From NCBI GenBank assembly GCA_900100095.1, contig FMTN01000007.1, forward strand, positions 1 through 64,000: DNA of 64,000 bases, in the 5' to 3' direction. The position numbers and the translations under genes were made by a program. Under the pieces are notes generated by a model. It ran no database searches, was not told where the DNA came from, and saw only the letters and a program-made list of their open reading frames with translations. The stretch's first letter is position 1. Every line of letters begins with the position of its first letter. The DNA is from Lachnospiraceae bacterium C10. Lineage in GTDB: Bacteria; Bacillota; Clostridia; Lachnospirales; Lachnospiraceae. Shown one piece after another: positions 1 to 7,575 of this stretch.

Positions 1-159
1 TCTGGTTTTGAACAGATTGTTGATCAGGCGGTTGAATCCGATTTTTGAGGCAAACTCTTTGATAAGAAGTAAGCCTGCATCGGATGAAAGATCGCCGCCA
101 TTGAAGTTGAGTTTAATTTTTTTGTTGCTATCAAGTGAAACAGTGTTTAAAATAGCCAT
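1..159 (-). CDS. IS1380-family transposase, N-terminal part (runs off window)
   Basis: Reading the complement from ATG at 159 gives 53 uninterrupted codons to the window edge. The protein begins MAILNTVSLDSNKKIKLNF and continues with NGGDLSSDAGLLLIKEF. The pattern G-G-[DE]-L-S-S-D-A-G-L-L-L near the N-terminus is typical of IS1380-type DDE transposases. An AGAGGT ribosome binding site lies just upstream on the minus strand. The upstream flank (about 160-213) probably holds the element's end; the minus strand there reads CCTGGTAAAATCTAGGTG at 213-196, a plausible terminal repeat, but the other end is outside the window so this cannot be confirmed. The element would move by cut-and-paste transposition. 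It sits directly beside a 5'-truncated gene, so it may have caused that truncation. Confidence 0.8.
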   Translation of the reverse strand, partial: MAILNTVSLDSNKKIKLNFNGGDLSSDAGLLLIKEFASKIGFNRLINNLFKTR

Positions 160-278
160 AGAGGACCTCTTCTTTCTGGTTTGATTTGGCTTTGACACCT
201 AGATTTTACCAGGGATCTGGTCCTTTTTCTATTCACTTGAAAGATGAAAGTAGAAGAATCTGCAACTGTAGTATCTAT

Positions 279-314
279 GCGGGTTTCACCCGCATTCACC
301 GAACTTCGGTGAAT
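279..314. repeat. Two adjacent short hairpins at IS/island junction
   Basis: Two perfect inverted repeats stand back to back: GCGGG-TTTCA-CCCGC (279-293) and ATTCACCGAA-C-TTCGGTGAAT (294-314). They lie between the transposase end and the truncated protease gene. No T-tract follows, so they are not clear terminators. They may be part of the mobile element's flank or a recombination scar. Confidence 0.45.
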
Positions 315-1224
315 AATTCAGGATAAAATAGGACCATGTGAAAAGATATCATTGTTTTTATATACTAGAGGTGGAGATACTTCAGCAGCTAGAAATATTG
401 TAAATTTGTTAAGAATGTATTGCGATAATTTGCAGGTGATTGTTCCACATAAAGCTCATAGTTCAGGAACAATCATAAGTTTAGGAGCTAATGAGATAGT
501 AATGACTAAACAAGCAACATTAGGTCCGATAGATCCAAGTTTACATACTGCTCTTAATCCTAGATTACCTGATGGTGGAATTTTCCCGGTTAGTGTAGAA
601 GCAGTAAAAGGTTATTTAGAGTTTGCTAAAAATGAGTTAAAAATTGAAGATGAAGCTGCTCTAGGTGATATTTTTCAGAAATTAAGTGATTTTGTACATC
701 CGCTTGTTTTGGGAGAAGTATACCGTTCTAAGGCGCAAATTCAAATGATGGCTGAAAAGTTGCTTCAAAATCAAGTAACTGAACCTGAGAAGGTTAAGAA
801 AATAATTGAATTTCTGTGTAGTGAATCAGGAAGCCACGATTATACTATTAATAGAAGAGAAGCGAAAAATGAATTGGGCTTGAAGATAGTTAAGCCAACT
901 TCGACTCAATATACTTTAATTAAAAAAGTCTATGACGATATAAATGATGAATTATTATTTAGTAAACCGTTTTTGATTACCGAAGTGAATGGTGCGTATG
1001 CTGTTAGAAGGTGTATTCTTGAAAGTGTTGTAGGCGGTGCTGATTATTTTGCTACTGAAGGTGTTGTTGTAAGAGGAAAATTACCTGATGGTCAAATGGC
1101 AATACAAAACAGAGTAAACTATGAGGGATGGAGGCACGACCACACATTTGATATCAATGAAGTATCTATAAGCAATGGAGAGGAGGAAGTTGTGTATGAG
1201 AGAAGTTCAGAATATCAGACTTAA
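313..1224 (+). pseudogene. SDH-type serine protease, 5'-truncated
   Basis: The reading frame is open from 313, and the first usable start is TTG at 352. The product (290 aa from 352) contains FLYTRGGDTSAARNIVNLL, then HSSGTIISLGANEIVMTK and LGPIDPSL. These are hallmarks of the ClpP-fold serine dehydrogenase proteinase family (SDH_protease); the Ser in the HSSGT segment is the likely nucleophile. Family members normally carry an N-terminal segment before the TRGGD motif that is missing here. The codons just upstream of 352 still look homologous (DKIGPCEKIS), so the break is near 313, beside the hairpins and the transposase. Codon use is AT-rich, unlike the genes from 3.1 kb on. The 3' end overlaps the Panacea gene by 29 nt, suggesting co-transcription. 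The shortened protein could still be made, but I infer a non-functional remnant. Confidence 0.65.
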
Positions 1225-1792
1225 TACAGTTTCGGTGTCGTCATATAATGCATATCATTCCTATACAACATCAGCGATTCCTACAGACACCGAAAGGTAT
1301 GTTTTTATTGCGTCAGAGGATGTTAATGATATCGAATTAGAAGAAACTGGAAAGTATTCAATTTTTGATATCGCTAATTGGTTTTTGGCAAAAGGGAATA
1401 TGACACAAAAAAAACTCCAAAAATTATGTTATTATGCTCAGGCTTGGACATATGCATTAAAAGGATACCGTCTTGAAGATACAGATTATCAGGCATGGAT
1501 ACATGGACCTGTTTCACCGGCTTTATGGGAGAAGTTCAAGTCATTTGGATATGATACAATTTGTATTAGAGGTAACTTTTCCTTTGACTTTGACGAAGAA
1601 GATGTAAAATTACTGGAAGATGTTTGGGACACTTATGGTGAGAATACTGGAAATGCTCTAGAAGCTTTAACTCATCGTGAGTTACCATGGATAGAAGCGC
1701 GAAGAGGCTATGAGCCAGATGAAAGATGTACAGTTGTTATATCTCCAAATACTATGGCATCTTACTATAAATCAATTTATTGTGGTGATTAA
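1196..1792 (+). CDS. Panacea (DUF4065) domain protein, candidate antitoxin
   Basis: The start is set at ATG 1196 because AGGAGG (1181-1186) is 9 nt upstream; an in-frame ATG at 1175 has no such site. The 198-aa product has an N-terminal extension of about 50 residues. A Panacea/SocA-like domain follows, beginning IFDIANWFLAKGNMTQKKLQ and continuing LCYYAQAWTYAL, then the conserved WIHGPVSPALWEKF. Panacea domains are known as promiscuous antitoxins (PanA) that neutralise unrelated small toxins encoded next to them. Here the stop codon is followed 3 nt later by the ATG of a 107-aa ORF, the expected layout. The gene overlaps the end of the protease ORF. Family assignment is firm; the antitoxin role is inference from context. 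Confidence 0.8.
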   Translation: MREVQNIRLNTVSVSSYNAYHSYTTSAIPTDTERYVFIASEDVNDIELEETGKYSIFDIANWFLAKGNMTQKKLQKLCYYAQAWTYALKGYRLEDTDYQAWIHGPVSPALWEKFKSFGYDTICIRGNFSFDFDEEDVKLLEDVWDTYGENTGNALEALTHRELPWIEARRGYEPDERCTVVISPNTMASYYKSIYCGD

Positions 1793-1795
1793 TAA

Positions 1796-2119
1796 ATGGC
1801 AAAACTTACACAAAAGCACAATCGTGAAGTGCCGTTTGAATTATGCTTCAAGTATCCTTTGGAGAATGGATATACATTTAAGGAGCTTTCGCCGGAAAAT
1901 GTTAAGCAGTTCCAAACTTTTTTAAATAAGGTGTCGCAAATGACTGTAACTCAAGTGGATAAGGCATTTTCGAGAAAACCAGATAAAGCGGATACGTACA
2001 ATGGTATGCAAGTTTATCATTATGAGGTGACAGAGGTATTTAGGATTCATGTTGTAATAGAATCTGGATATTATAAGATTATTAGATTAGATCCAAAACA
2101 TAAGGTTCATAAAGGGTGA
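1796..2119 (+). CDS. Small protein, candidate toxin paired with Panacea protein
   Basis: A 107-aa protein whose ATG lies 3 nt after the Panacea stop, with no strong ribosome binding site of its own, so translation is probably coupled. It is Lys-rich and basic at both ends. The C-terminal half (YHYEVTEVFRIHVVIESGYY followed by KIIRLDPKHKVHKG) reads like alternating beta strands ending in a basic tail. That is reminiscent of RelE/ParE- or YoeB-like mRNA interferases, but I cannot assign a family. Position directly after a PanA-type antitoxin is the main argument for a toxin. Alternatively it could be an accessory protein of the upstream protease. Confidence 0.6.
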   Translation: MAKLTQKHNREVPFELCFKYPLENGYTFKELSPENVKQFQTFLNKVSQMTVTQVDKAFSRKPDKADTYNGMQVYHYEVTEVFRIHVVIESGYYKIIRLDPKHKVHKG

Positions 2120-2206
2120 TTTTAAGGGCGTCGGTTATATAAGCTGATGCCTTTAATTATTTAATGATGAATAAGAATATATTGTTTGGGTATAAAGATA
2201 TAGATA

Positions 2207-2881
2207 ATGAAAAGTGAAGTGCTAATAAAAATGGGATATCCTGAATGGCTAATTGATAAATTTTCCGCTTTTTTCTTGGAAATATTTGAAAATGAAGACG
2301 AACTTGAAAGTTTTTTTGAAAGAGTATTTAAATTTGATAGTGAGAAAAAAGAACCAAGAAGGATTTTGAATCAAATTCAACAACTTATTTCAATTGCAGA
2401 TGATATAGAGGTTATTCGTCCTGCAAGAGATCCACTTCGTATATTATTTTTGAGAAGTTATCTTGCGGTAATTTCTAAATTAGCAGATTTATCAAATAAA
2501 GAAGCTGGAAATTTTTTAAATGAATATATGTGTGATGAGGGGAAAGAGCATATTAAAGAAAATTTTCGATTGATATTTATGGAGCCAGTTGATCAGCTAG
2601 AACAGGATGAATGGTTATCTTTTGAGGAGAAAAAATCCTTGTTGCAGTTTAATTTGGATAATTCTGCAGAACTGTTTCGAAGTATAAGAAATGATGTTGT
2701 GCATGATGGGAATTACTATGAAATGCAGATATGGGCTAGAGACAAAAATAGTACATGGTTTTCGCATTGTGAATCGAATGAATGTATAATTGGTTCTTTA
2801 TGGAGAAAGAATGAATTTGGTATGGTGACTTTTCATTTTGAGACTACGATGAGTTATGAAAAAATTAGATATTTTTTTTGA
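2207..2881 (+). CDS. Unrecognised protein with HEPN-like R-x4-H motif
   Basis: A 224-aa protein, AT-rich like the rest of the island. I recognise no family over its length. The N-terminal half is helical and acidic (KFSAFFLEIFENEDELESFF). Around residues 175-185 it reads RSIRNDVVHDGNYYEMQ, and RNDVVH fits the R-x4-6-H catalytic signature of HEPN ribonucleases and related toxins, within a helix as expected. It lies 87 nt after the candidate toxin-antitoxin pair, without a clear terminator between. It could be a defence or toxin nuclease, or a structural HEPN relative without activity. I see no adjacent MNT-type nucleotidyltransferase, the common partner of HEPN toxins. Confidence 0.55.
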   Translation: MKSEVLIKMGYPEWLIDKFSAFFLEIFENEDELESFFERVFKFDSEKKEPRRILNQIQQLISIADDIEVIRPARDPLRILFLRSYLAVISKLADLSNKEAGNFLNEYMCDEGKEHIKENFRLIFMEPVDQLEQDEWLSFEEKKSLLQFNLDNSAELFRSIRNDVVHDGNYYEMQIWARDKNSTWFSHCESNECIIGSLWRKNEFGMVTFHFETTMSYEKIRYFF

Positions 2882-3107
2882 GAGGTTGTGTTTCTTTTTT
2901 GGATGCATACGTAGCAAAATAGAACAGTAATAATTTGGTAGTAATATACTCGTAGTTCTACTATTTTTTTACTACGATTGACGTCTGTGTATTGCATAAT
3001 TTTGCACTTTTACATACATTTTTATTAAAGGGTGTGAGTGCCCCGTAGGCCTCGCAAAATCTAGCAAAACTACGCAGTATCTATCAAATTATGAAGGAGA
3101 AATTTAC
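2882..3107. other. AT-rich intergenic region at right edge of accessory island
   Basis: These 226 nt separate the AT-rich island from core-like genes. They contain a run of short repeated words (CGTAG, ACTACG, CTAGCAAAAC) around 2950-3080 but no ORF and no clear terminator. The change in base composition here suggests an insertion boundary. No integrase gene or duplicated att site is visible inside the window. Confidence 0.35.
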
Positions 3108-3569
3108 ATGATAAAAATACTATTCATCTGCCACGGCAATATCTGCCGTTCTCCCATGGCAGAATTTATATTAAAAGATATGGTTCGTAAGCGTAGTCTT
3201 ACGGATCAATTTCACATCGAATCGGCTGCGACCTCGACGGAAGAGATATGGAACGGAATCGGGAATCCGGTTTATCCGCCGGCGAGGGAGGTTTTGCTGG
3301 CACATGGAATTGATTGCGAGGGGAAGCGGGCGAGGCAGATCACAGCGCATGATTATGAAGCATTTGACTTGTTGATCGCAATGGACGAAAATAATCTAAG
3401 GGATATGGCCCGTGTCTGGCCGGAAGATCCAGAGGGAAAGATTCAGAAGATGCTTGCGTATGCAGGTGAGAATCGGGATGTGGCAGACCCGTGGTATACG
3501 GGCGATTTTTCAAAAACCTGGGATGATATCTACCGTGGCTGTGAGGGCTTGTTGGCAACGATTGCCTAG
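3108..3569 (+). CDS. Low-molecular-weight protein-tyrosine phosphatase
   Basis: A 153-aa cytoplasmic phosphatase that hydrolyses phosphotyrosine through a cysteinyl-phosphate intermediate. The catalytic P-loop is at the N-terminus: C8-H-G-N-I-C-R14-S, matching C-x5-R-S. The general-acid aspartate is in the conserved DPWYTGDF segment near residue 126. Length matches the family. An AAGGAGA-type site precedes ATG 3108. It is followed 38 nt later by a MATE transporter with its own ribosome binding site. Members often counter bacterial tyrosine kinases of capsule systems, but no kinase or capsule gene is nearby, so the substrate is unknown. Confidence 0.93.
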   Translation: MIKILFICHGNICRSPMAEFILKDMVRKRSLTDQFHIESAATSTEEIWNGIGNPVYPPAREVLLAHGIDCEGKRARQITAHDYEAFDLLIAMDENNLRDMARVWPEDPEGKIQKMLAYAGENRDVADPWYTGDFSKTWDDIYRGCEGLLATIA

Positions 3570-3607
3570 GAATTTCATCAGGATGTGACTCGAATAGGAG
3601 ATATAAA

Positions 3608-4987
3608 ATGGCAAAGACAAAGGCAATGACAGAAGGTAGCATTCTTCCGCAGATTTTAGCGTTTTCGATTCCCTTATTGTTAGGAAATTTAGTTCAGCAG
3701 ACCTATAATTTTATTGATGCAATGATTGTTGGAAATATCCTTGGACCGAATGCGTTGGGGGCGGTAGGTGCATCCAGTTCCGTTCAATTTCTGGTGCTGG
3801 GAATGTGTATCGGTTTGTGTCTTGGCTTTGCTGTTCCTGTTGCACAGAGATTTGGCGCAGGCGAATATGAGAGCATGCGTAAGTACATTTACAATGCGTA
3901 TATTTTGACTTTTGCAGGGGCTGTCCTGATTACAGGAATCTGCGCCGTGTTCTGTCCGTATATTTTAAGAATATTGCAGACACCATCGGATATTTTTCAT
4001 GATGCTTATCAGTACCTTTTCGTTATTTTTCTGGGAATACCTTGTACGTTATTATACAATTTATTATCTTCTAATTTACGAGCGGTAGGAGATTCCACGA
4101 CTCCGTTCATTTTTTTGCTGGTTTCTGCAGGGTTAAATATTGTATTGGATCTGATGCTGATCGTTGTGTTTAAGATGGGAGTAACGGGCGCAGCTCTTGC
4201 GACCGTTCTTTCACAGGGAGTTTCCGGTGTTCTTTGCGCAATCTATATGACCAAAAAGTTTCCGGTCCTTCGTGTGCAGAAGGGAATACAGCAGTTTAGC
4301 TGGCGTCGTGCCCGTACACTTCTTGCAATGGGAATCCCGATGGGACTTCAGTTCTCGATTACAGCAATCGGTTCCATGGTTATGCAGTCTGCGAATAACA
4401 GTATTGGAACAATCTATACCTCGGCTTTTTCAGCGGGGATGCGGATCAAGCAGATGACAATGTGTCCGTTTGATGCGATTGCATCGGCTGTATCGACCTT
4501 TGCCGGACAGAATTATGGTGCAGGCAAGCCGGACCGTATCAAGCGCGGTATCCGGGAAGGAGCATTGGTGGGAGCCGGATACGGCGTTGTTATTGGTATT
4601 ATTTTGATTTTATTTGGACGGGAAATGTCCATGGCGTTTATCAGTAAAAACGCTTTGCATGCAACGGATATTCTTGCGGAATCCGGACGATATCTGGCTT
4701 GTCTTGGATTCTTCTATTGGTCACTCGGCTTGCTGAATACATGTCGATTGGCAGTGCAGGGCCTTGGATATTCTCATCTTGCCATTATTTCCGGTGTGAT
4801 TGAGATGGTGGCACGTACGGTAGTCAGCCTGGTATTTGTACCGCTGTTTCACTTTACAGCTATTTGCTTTGCAGATCAGAGTGCGTGGGTAACTGCAACC
4901 ATCTACAGTTGCGCGATCTGCATCTATGTTGTACGAACTGTAACCCGAAAGATACAGACGAATGCAACAGATATGGAAAAAGCTTGA
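3608..4987 (+). CDS. MATE-family multidrug/cation efflux transporter
   Basis: A 459-aa membrane protein with about twelve hydrophobic segments in two related halves. The N-terminus (ILPQILAFSIPLLLGNLVQQ, then TYNFIDAMIVGNILG) is characteristic of the MATE/DinF-like family, and the second half repeats the pattern at SANNSIGTIYTSAFSAGMRI. MATE proteins export drugs or organic cations in exchange for Na+ or H+. An ATAGGAGA site lies upstream of ATG 3608. It is probably in one transcript with the upstream phosphatase. A second MATE paralogue of the same size is on the minus strand at 33435-34808; substrates of both are unknown. Confidence 0.93.
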   Translation: MAKTKAMTEGSILPQILAFSIPLLLGNLVQQTYNFIDAMIVGNILGPNALGAVGASSSVQFLVLGMCIGLCLGFAVPVAQRFGAGEYESMRKYIYNAYILTFAGAVLITGICAVFCPYILRILQTPSDIFHDAYQYLFVIFLGIPCTLLYNLLSSNLRAVGDSTTPFIFLLVSAGLNIVLDLMLIVVFKMGVTGAALATVLSQGVSGVLCAIYMTKKFPVLRVQKGIQQFSWRRARTLLAMGIPMGLQFSITAIGSMVMQSANNSIGTIYTSAFSAGMRIKQMTMCPFDAIASAVSTFAGQNYGAGKPDRIKRGIREGALVGAGYGVVIGIILILFGREMSMAFISKNALHATDILAESGRYLACLGFFYWSLGLLNTCRLAVQGLGYSHLAIISGVIEMVARTVVSLVFVPLFHFTAICFADQSAWVTATIYSCAICIYVVRTVTRKIQTNATDMEKA

Positions 4988-5019
4988 AAACAACATGATT
5001 AACTCTATGAGGATTTGAA

Positions 5020-5946
5020 ATGATAATTAATACAGGACAAAGGACAGATATCCCGGCTTTTTATCCGGAATGGTTTGCAAACCGGATAAAAGAAGGGATT
5101 GTCAGTGTTCGAAATCCTTTTCATCCTATTCAGGTGAGCCGTTACAGGCTTAGCCCGGATACGGTGGATGTCATCGGGTTTTGTTCTAAAAATCCGGCGC
5201 CTTTTTTTAAATATATGGATGTGATCAGGGATTACGGGCAATACTGGTTTGTTACAATTACGCCCTACGGAAGAGATATTGAACCGGCTGTTCCGGACAA
5301 ACATAAAATTCTTGCAGATTTTCAATATCTTTCGAGAAAAGTCGGAGTTGATGCAATCGGTTGGAGATATGATCCGATTTTCGTAAATGAGCGCTATACC
5401 ATCGAATATCATTTAAAAGCGTTTCGGGAGATGGCATCGACACTGGAAGGCTTCACAAAAACAGTTGTGATCAGCTTTGTGGATTTGTATGAAAAAGTGA
5501 GAAGAAATTTTCCGGAAGTTCGTCCGGTGTCAAAGCAGGATATGCACTTTCTGGGAAAGGAAATGATTCAGATTGCAGCCTCTCATGGAATGACCGTAAG
5601 ACCATGTGGGGAAGGAGATTTTCTGGAGCAGTATGGCGCGGATTGCAGTGGATGCATGACGATTCCCATTTATGAAAAAGCTATTGGTCAGAGGCTGATT
5701 GTTCCAAAGAAGAAGCCGGCCAGGAAGGAGTGTGCCTGTTATTTGTCCGGGGATATCGGAGCGTATGACACATGCGGACATTTTTGCAGGTATTGCTATG
5801 CGAATAACGATATCAACGCGGTGAAAAGGAACAGGAAACTGCATGATCCAAAGTCACATTTTTTGATTGGAAATTACGGACCGGATGATATAATTCATGA
5901 TGTGAAGATGGAATCGTATATCGATCCACAGCTGAGTTTTTTGTAA
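5020..5946 (+). CDS. DUF1848 family protein with C-terminal CX3CX2C cluster
   Basis: A 308-aa protein. It opens MIINTGQRTDIPAFYPEWFA, the conserved start of DUF1848, and contains the family's FWTKNP-like segment as GFCSKNPAPFFKYMD. Cysteines cluster at the C-terminus: CSGC near residues 210-213, CAC near 238-240, and C252-G-H-F-C256-R-Y-C259-Y-A. The last has the CX3CX2C spacing that binds the 4Fe-4S cluster in radical SAM enzymes, but at the C-terminal end instead of the start of a TIM barrel. The biochemical function of DUF1848 is unknown to me. The gene is 32 nt after the MATE gene and may be co-transcribed. Confidence 0.85.
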   Translation: MIINTGQRTDIPAFYPEWFANRIKEGIVSVRNPFHPIQVSRYRLSPDTVDVIGFCSKNPAPFFKYMDVIRDYGQYWFVTITPYGRDIEPAVPDKHKILADFQYLSRKVGVDAIGWRYDPIFVNERYTIEYHLKAFREMASTLEGFTKTVVISFVDLYEKVRRNFPEVRPVSKQDMHFLGKEMIQIAASHGMTVRPCGEGDFLEQYGADCSGCMTIPIYEKAIGQRLIVPKKKPARKECACYLSGDIGAYDTCGHFCRYCYANNDINAVKRNRKLHDPKSHFLIGNYGPDDIIHDVKMESYIDPQLSFL

Positions 5947-6013
5947 CGAAGTAAAAAGGAACGATAACGAGTGTTAGAGAAAGATTTGAACATAGAGACG
6001 GAAGGAGTTTAAG

Positions 6014-6358
6014 ATGCCATTTATTAATTCTAAAATCAGTGTAACTGTAACACCGGAGCAGGAAGTGGAGCTGAAGCGTCGCCTGGGAGAAGCTATTGCA
6101 ATTGTTCCGGGCAAGAGTGAGCAGTGGCTTATGTGCGGCTTTGAGGATGGATACCATCTCTATTTTCGGGGAGAGAATCAGGACCCGATTGCATTTGTAG
6201 AGGTTGCAGTCTACGGAGATGAGAACCCGGAGGCTTTTAAGAATCTGACGGGTGAGATATCAAAGATTTTCGGAGAGGTTCTTGGAATCGCGGCCGATCA
6301 TATTTATGTGAAATATCAGGCAGTAAAAAACTGGGGCTGGAACGGAACGAACTTTTAA
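6014..6358 (+). CDS. MIF/tautomerase-superfamily protein
   Basis: A 114-aa homologue of macrophage migration inhibitory factor. Met1 is followed by Pro2, the catalytic N-terminal proline after Met removal, and Lys34 (in VPGKSE) corresponds to the conserved MIF lysine. The length and the C-terminal GWNGTNF match MIF trimers, which carry phenylpyruvate or dopachrome tautomerase activity. The bacterial role is uncertain. An AAGGAG site lies 7-8 nt upstream. The TAA stop (6356-6358) falls inside a 33-nt deleted copy of the palindromic repeat family 1, so the repeat inserted at or formed the 3' end of this gene. Confidence 0.88.
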   Translation: MPFINSKISVTVTPEQEVELKRRLGEAIAIVPGKSEQWLMCGFEDGYHLYFRGENQDPIAFVEVAVYGDENPEAFKNLTGEISKIFGEVLGIAADHIYVKYQAVKNWGWNGTNF

Positions 6359-6386
6359 CTCAGTCGGGGTACGAGCGAGTCTTGAC
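6354..6386. repeat. Repeat family 1, internally deleted copy
   Basis: The 33 nt join the first 19 nt of the 130-nt family 1 repeat (TTTAACTCAGTCGGGGTAC) directly to its last 14 nt (GAGCGAGTCTTGAC). All 97 internal nucleotides are missing. It supplies the stop codon of the upstream MIF-like gene. Confidence 0.85.
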
Positions 6387-6403
6387 TGTTTTGGGGATAG
6401 AAT

Positions 6404-7081
6404 ATGACAGTGGTCGAGAGATTAAACGCGCTGCAGGATACGTCCTATGCAGCGTTTCAAAGGAAATTGATTCCGACGGTGGATGAAAAGAAAGTGATCG
6501 GTGTCCGGGTACCGCTTGCCAGAAAACTGGCAAAGGAACTTATGAAGGAAGGCGGTTATGAAACCTTTCTTTTGAGTCTGCCGCATGATTTCTATGATGA
6601 GGATATGTTGCACGGCCTGTTGATTTCAGAACAAAAGGATTATGAATTGTGCATCAGACAACTTGAGCAATTTCTTCCATACGTCGATAATTGGGCTGTG
6701 TGCGATATTATGTCACCGAAGGTTTTTAAAAAGCACAAGGAAGAGCTTTTAGAGCGGGTTTTTGTATGGATTTCATCCGATGAAGTATACACTTGCCGCT
6801 TCGGGATCAAAATGCTTATGACCTATTTTCTGGACGAGGACTTCAAGGTGGAGTATCTGGATGCGGTTGCTGCAATCCGGAGCGGGGAATACTATGTGAA
6901 CATGATGATCGCCTGGTATTTTGCAACAGCACTTGCGAAGCAGTGGGAAGCAACCTTGCCGTATCTTACCGGGAAGAGACTGGATGTCTGGACACATAAT
7001 AAGACAATTCAGAAGGCGATTGAGAGCGATCGGATAACCGAGGAGGAGAAGAAGATACTTAAACCGCTGAAAAGAAGCTGA
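6404..7081 (+). CDS. AlkD-like DNA alkylation repair protein
   Basis: A 225-aa all-helical HEAT-like repeat protein of the AlkD/AlkC superfamily (DNA alkylation repair enzyme family). Family features include VIGVRVPLARKLAKEL near the N-terminus, LPYVDNWAVCD around residues 90-105 and RFGIKMLMTYFLD around 130-150. AlkD proteins excise N3- and N7-alkylpurines without base flipping; this short clostridial subgroup is poorly characterised, so activity is inferred. The start ATG 6404 has a weak GGGGATAG site. The downstream region is the riboflavin leader with its own regulation, so the transcript probably ends before 7170. Confidence 0.85.
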   Translation: MTVVERLNALQDTSYAAFQRKLIPTVDEKKVIGVRVPLARKLAKELMKEGGYETFLLSLPHDFYDEDMLHGLLISEQKDYELCIRQLEQFLPYVDNWAVCDIMSPKVFKKHKEELLERVFVWISSDEVYTCRFGIKMLMTYFLDEDFKVEYLDAVAAIRSGEYYVNMMIAWYFATALAKQWEATLPYLTGKRLDVWTHNKTIQKAIESDRITEEEKKILKPLKRS

Positions 7082-7172
7082 AACGAATGCTGGAGTGAAT
7101 ACTGAAGTGAATGTAAATTTCAGGTTGCATTGAAACAGCAAGTGCGGTATTATGACAAAGAATTGAATAGAA

Positions 7173-7279
7173 ATCTTCAGGGCAGGGTGCAATTCCCTAC
7201 CGGCGGTACAGCCCGCGAGCCATATGGCATGATCCGGTGTGATTCCGGAGCCGACAGTATAGTCTGGATGGAAGAAGAT
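7173..7279 (+). promoter_or_regulatory. FMN riboswitch (RFN element)
   Basis: The sequence has the conserved RFN landmarks in order: ATCTTCAGGGCAGGGTG, then AATTCCCTACCGGCGGT, then AGCCCGCGAGC, then GATCCGGTGTGATTCCGG AGCCGACAGT, closing with GATGGAAGAAGAT, which pairs with the opening ATCTTC. It lies upstream of ribD-ribE-ribBA-ribH. When FMN is bound the downstream terminator at 7299 should form and transcription of the riboflavin operon should stop. Confidence 0.97.
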
Positions 7280-7298
7280 ACGATAAGTTGTGCGTGTT

Positions 7299-7330
7299 GC
7301 CCGTAGTAGATAACTGCTACGGGCTTTTTT
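7299..7330 (+). terminator. Riboswitch expression-platform terminator
   Basis: A perfect stem GCCCGTAG / CTACGGGC encloses a 10-nt loop and is followed by six T residues. It begins about 20 nt after the FMN aptamer and is the expected OFF-state terminator. Confidence 0.93.
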
Positions 7331-7453
7331 ATCGGAAAAAGGACCGGTAAAAGCCGGCAGGCGTAAGGGCCTGCGGCAGGGAGTATGAACGTACATCGAT
7401 GTAGAACGAGCCATCACGGAAAGCCTGAAAGCTTCCTGTGGTGGCTTTTTTTG
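7331..7453 (+). promoter_or_regulatory. Second structured segment and terminator in ribD leader
   Basis: Downstream of the riboswitch terminator there is a further structured stretch. It holds CCGG-TAAAAG-CCGG-like and GCAGGC-GTAAGG-GCCTGC hairpins and a 12-nt palindrome TACATCGATGTA (7392-7403). It ends in a second Rho-independent terminator (7409-7446: AGCCATCACGGAA paired with TTCCTGTGGTGGCT, then a seven-T run). No second FMN aptamer is visible. It would impose another stop before ribD and may respond to another signal. Confidence 0.7.
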
Positions 7454-7575
7454 AATCTTGCAGAATCGCAGGACAAAGCAATGTTTTGCGGGAAGAGCAG
7501 AAATTTCACGGGAGAAAGAAGATTCACGGGAGAAAGAAGAGAAGATAAAGAATAAAGGAAAAAGGAGATGGGAAG

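Noticed and set aside
219-335. GGTCCT-type words at 219 and 329-334 as inverted ends of a small element
   Set aside because: The match is only six to eight nucleotides with poor extension, too weak to call an element.
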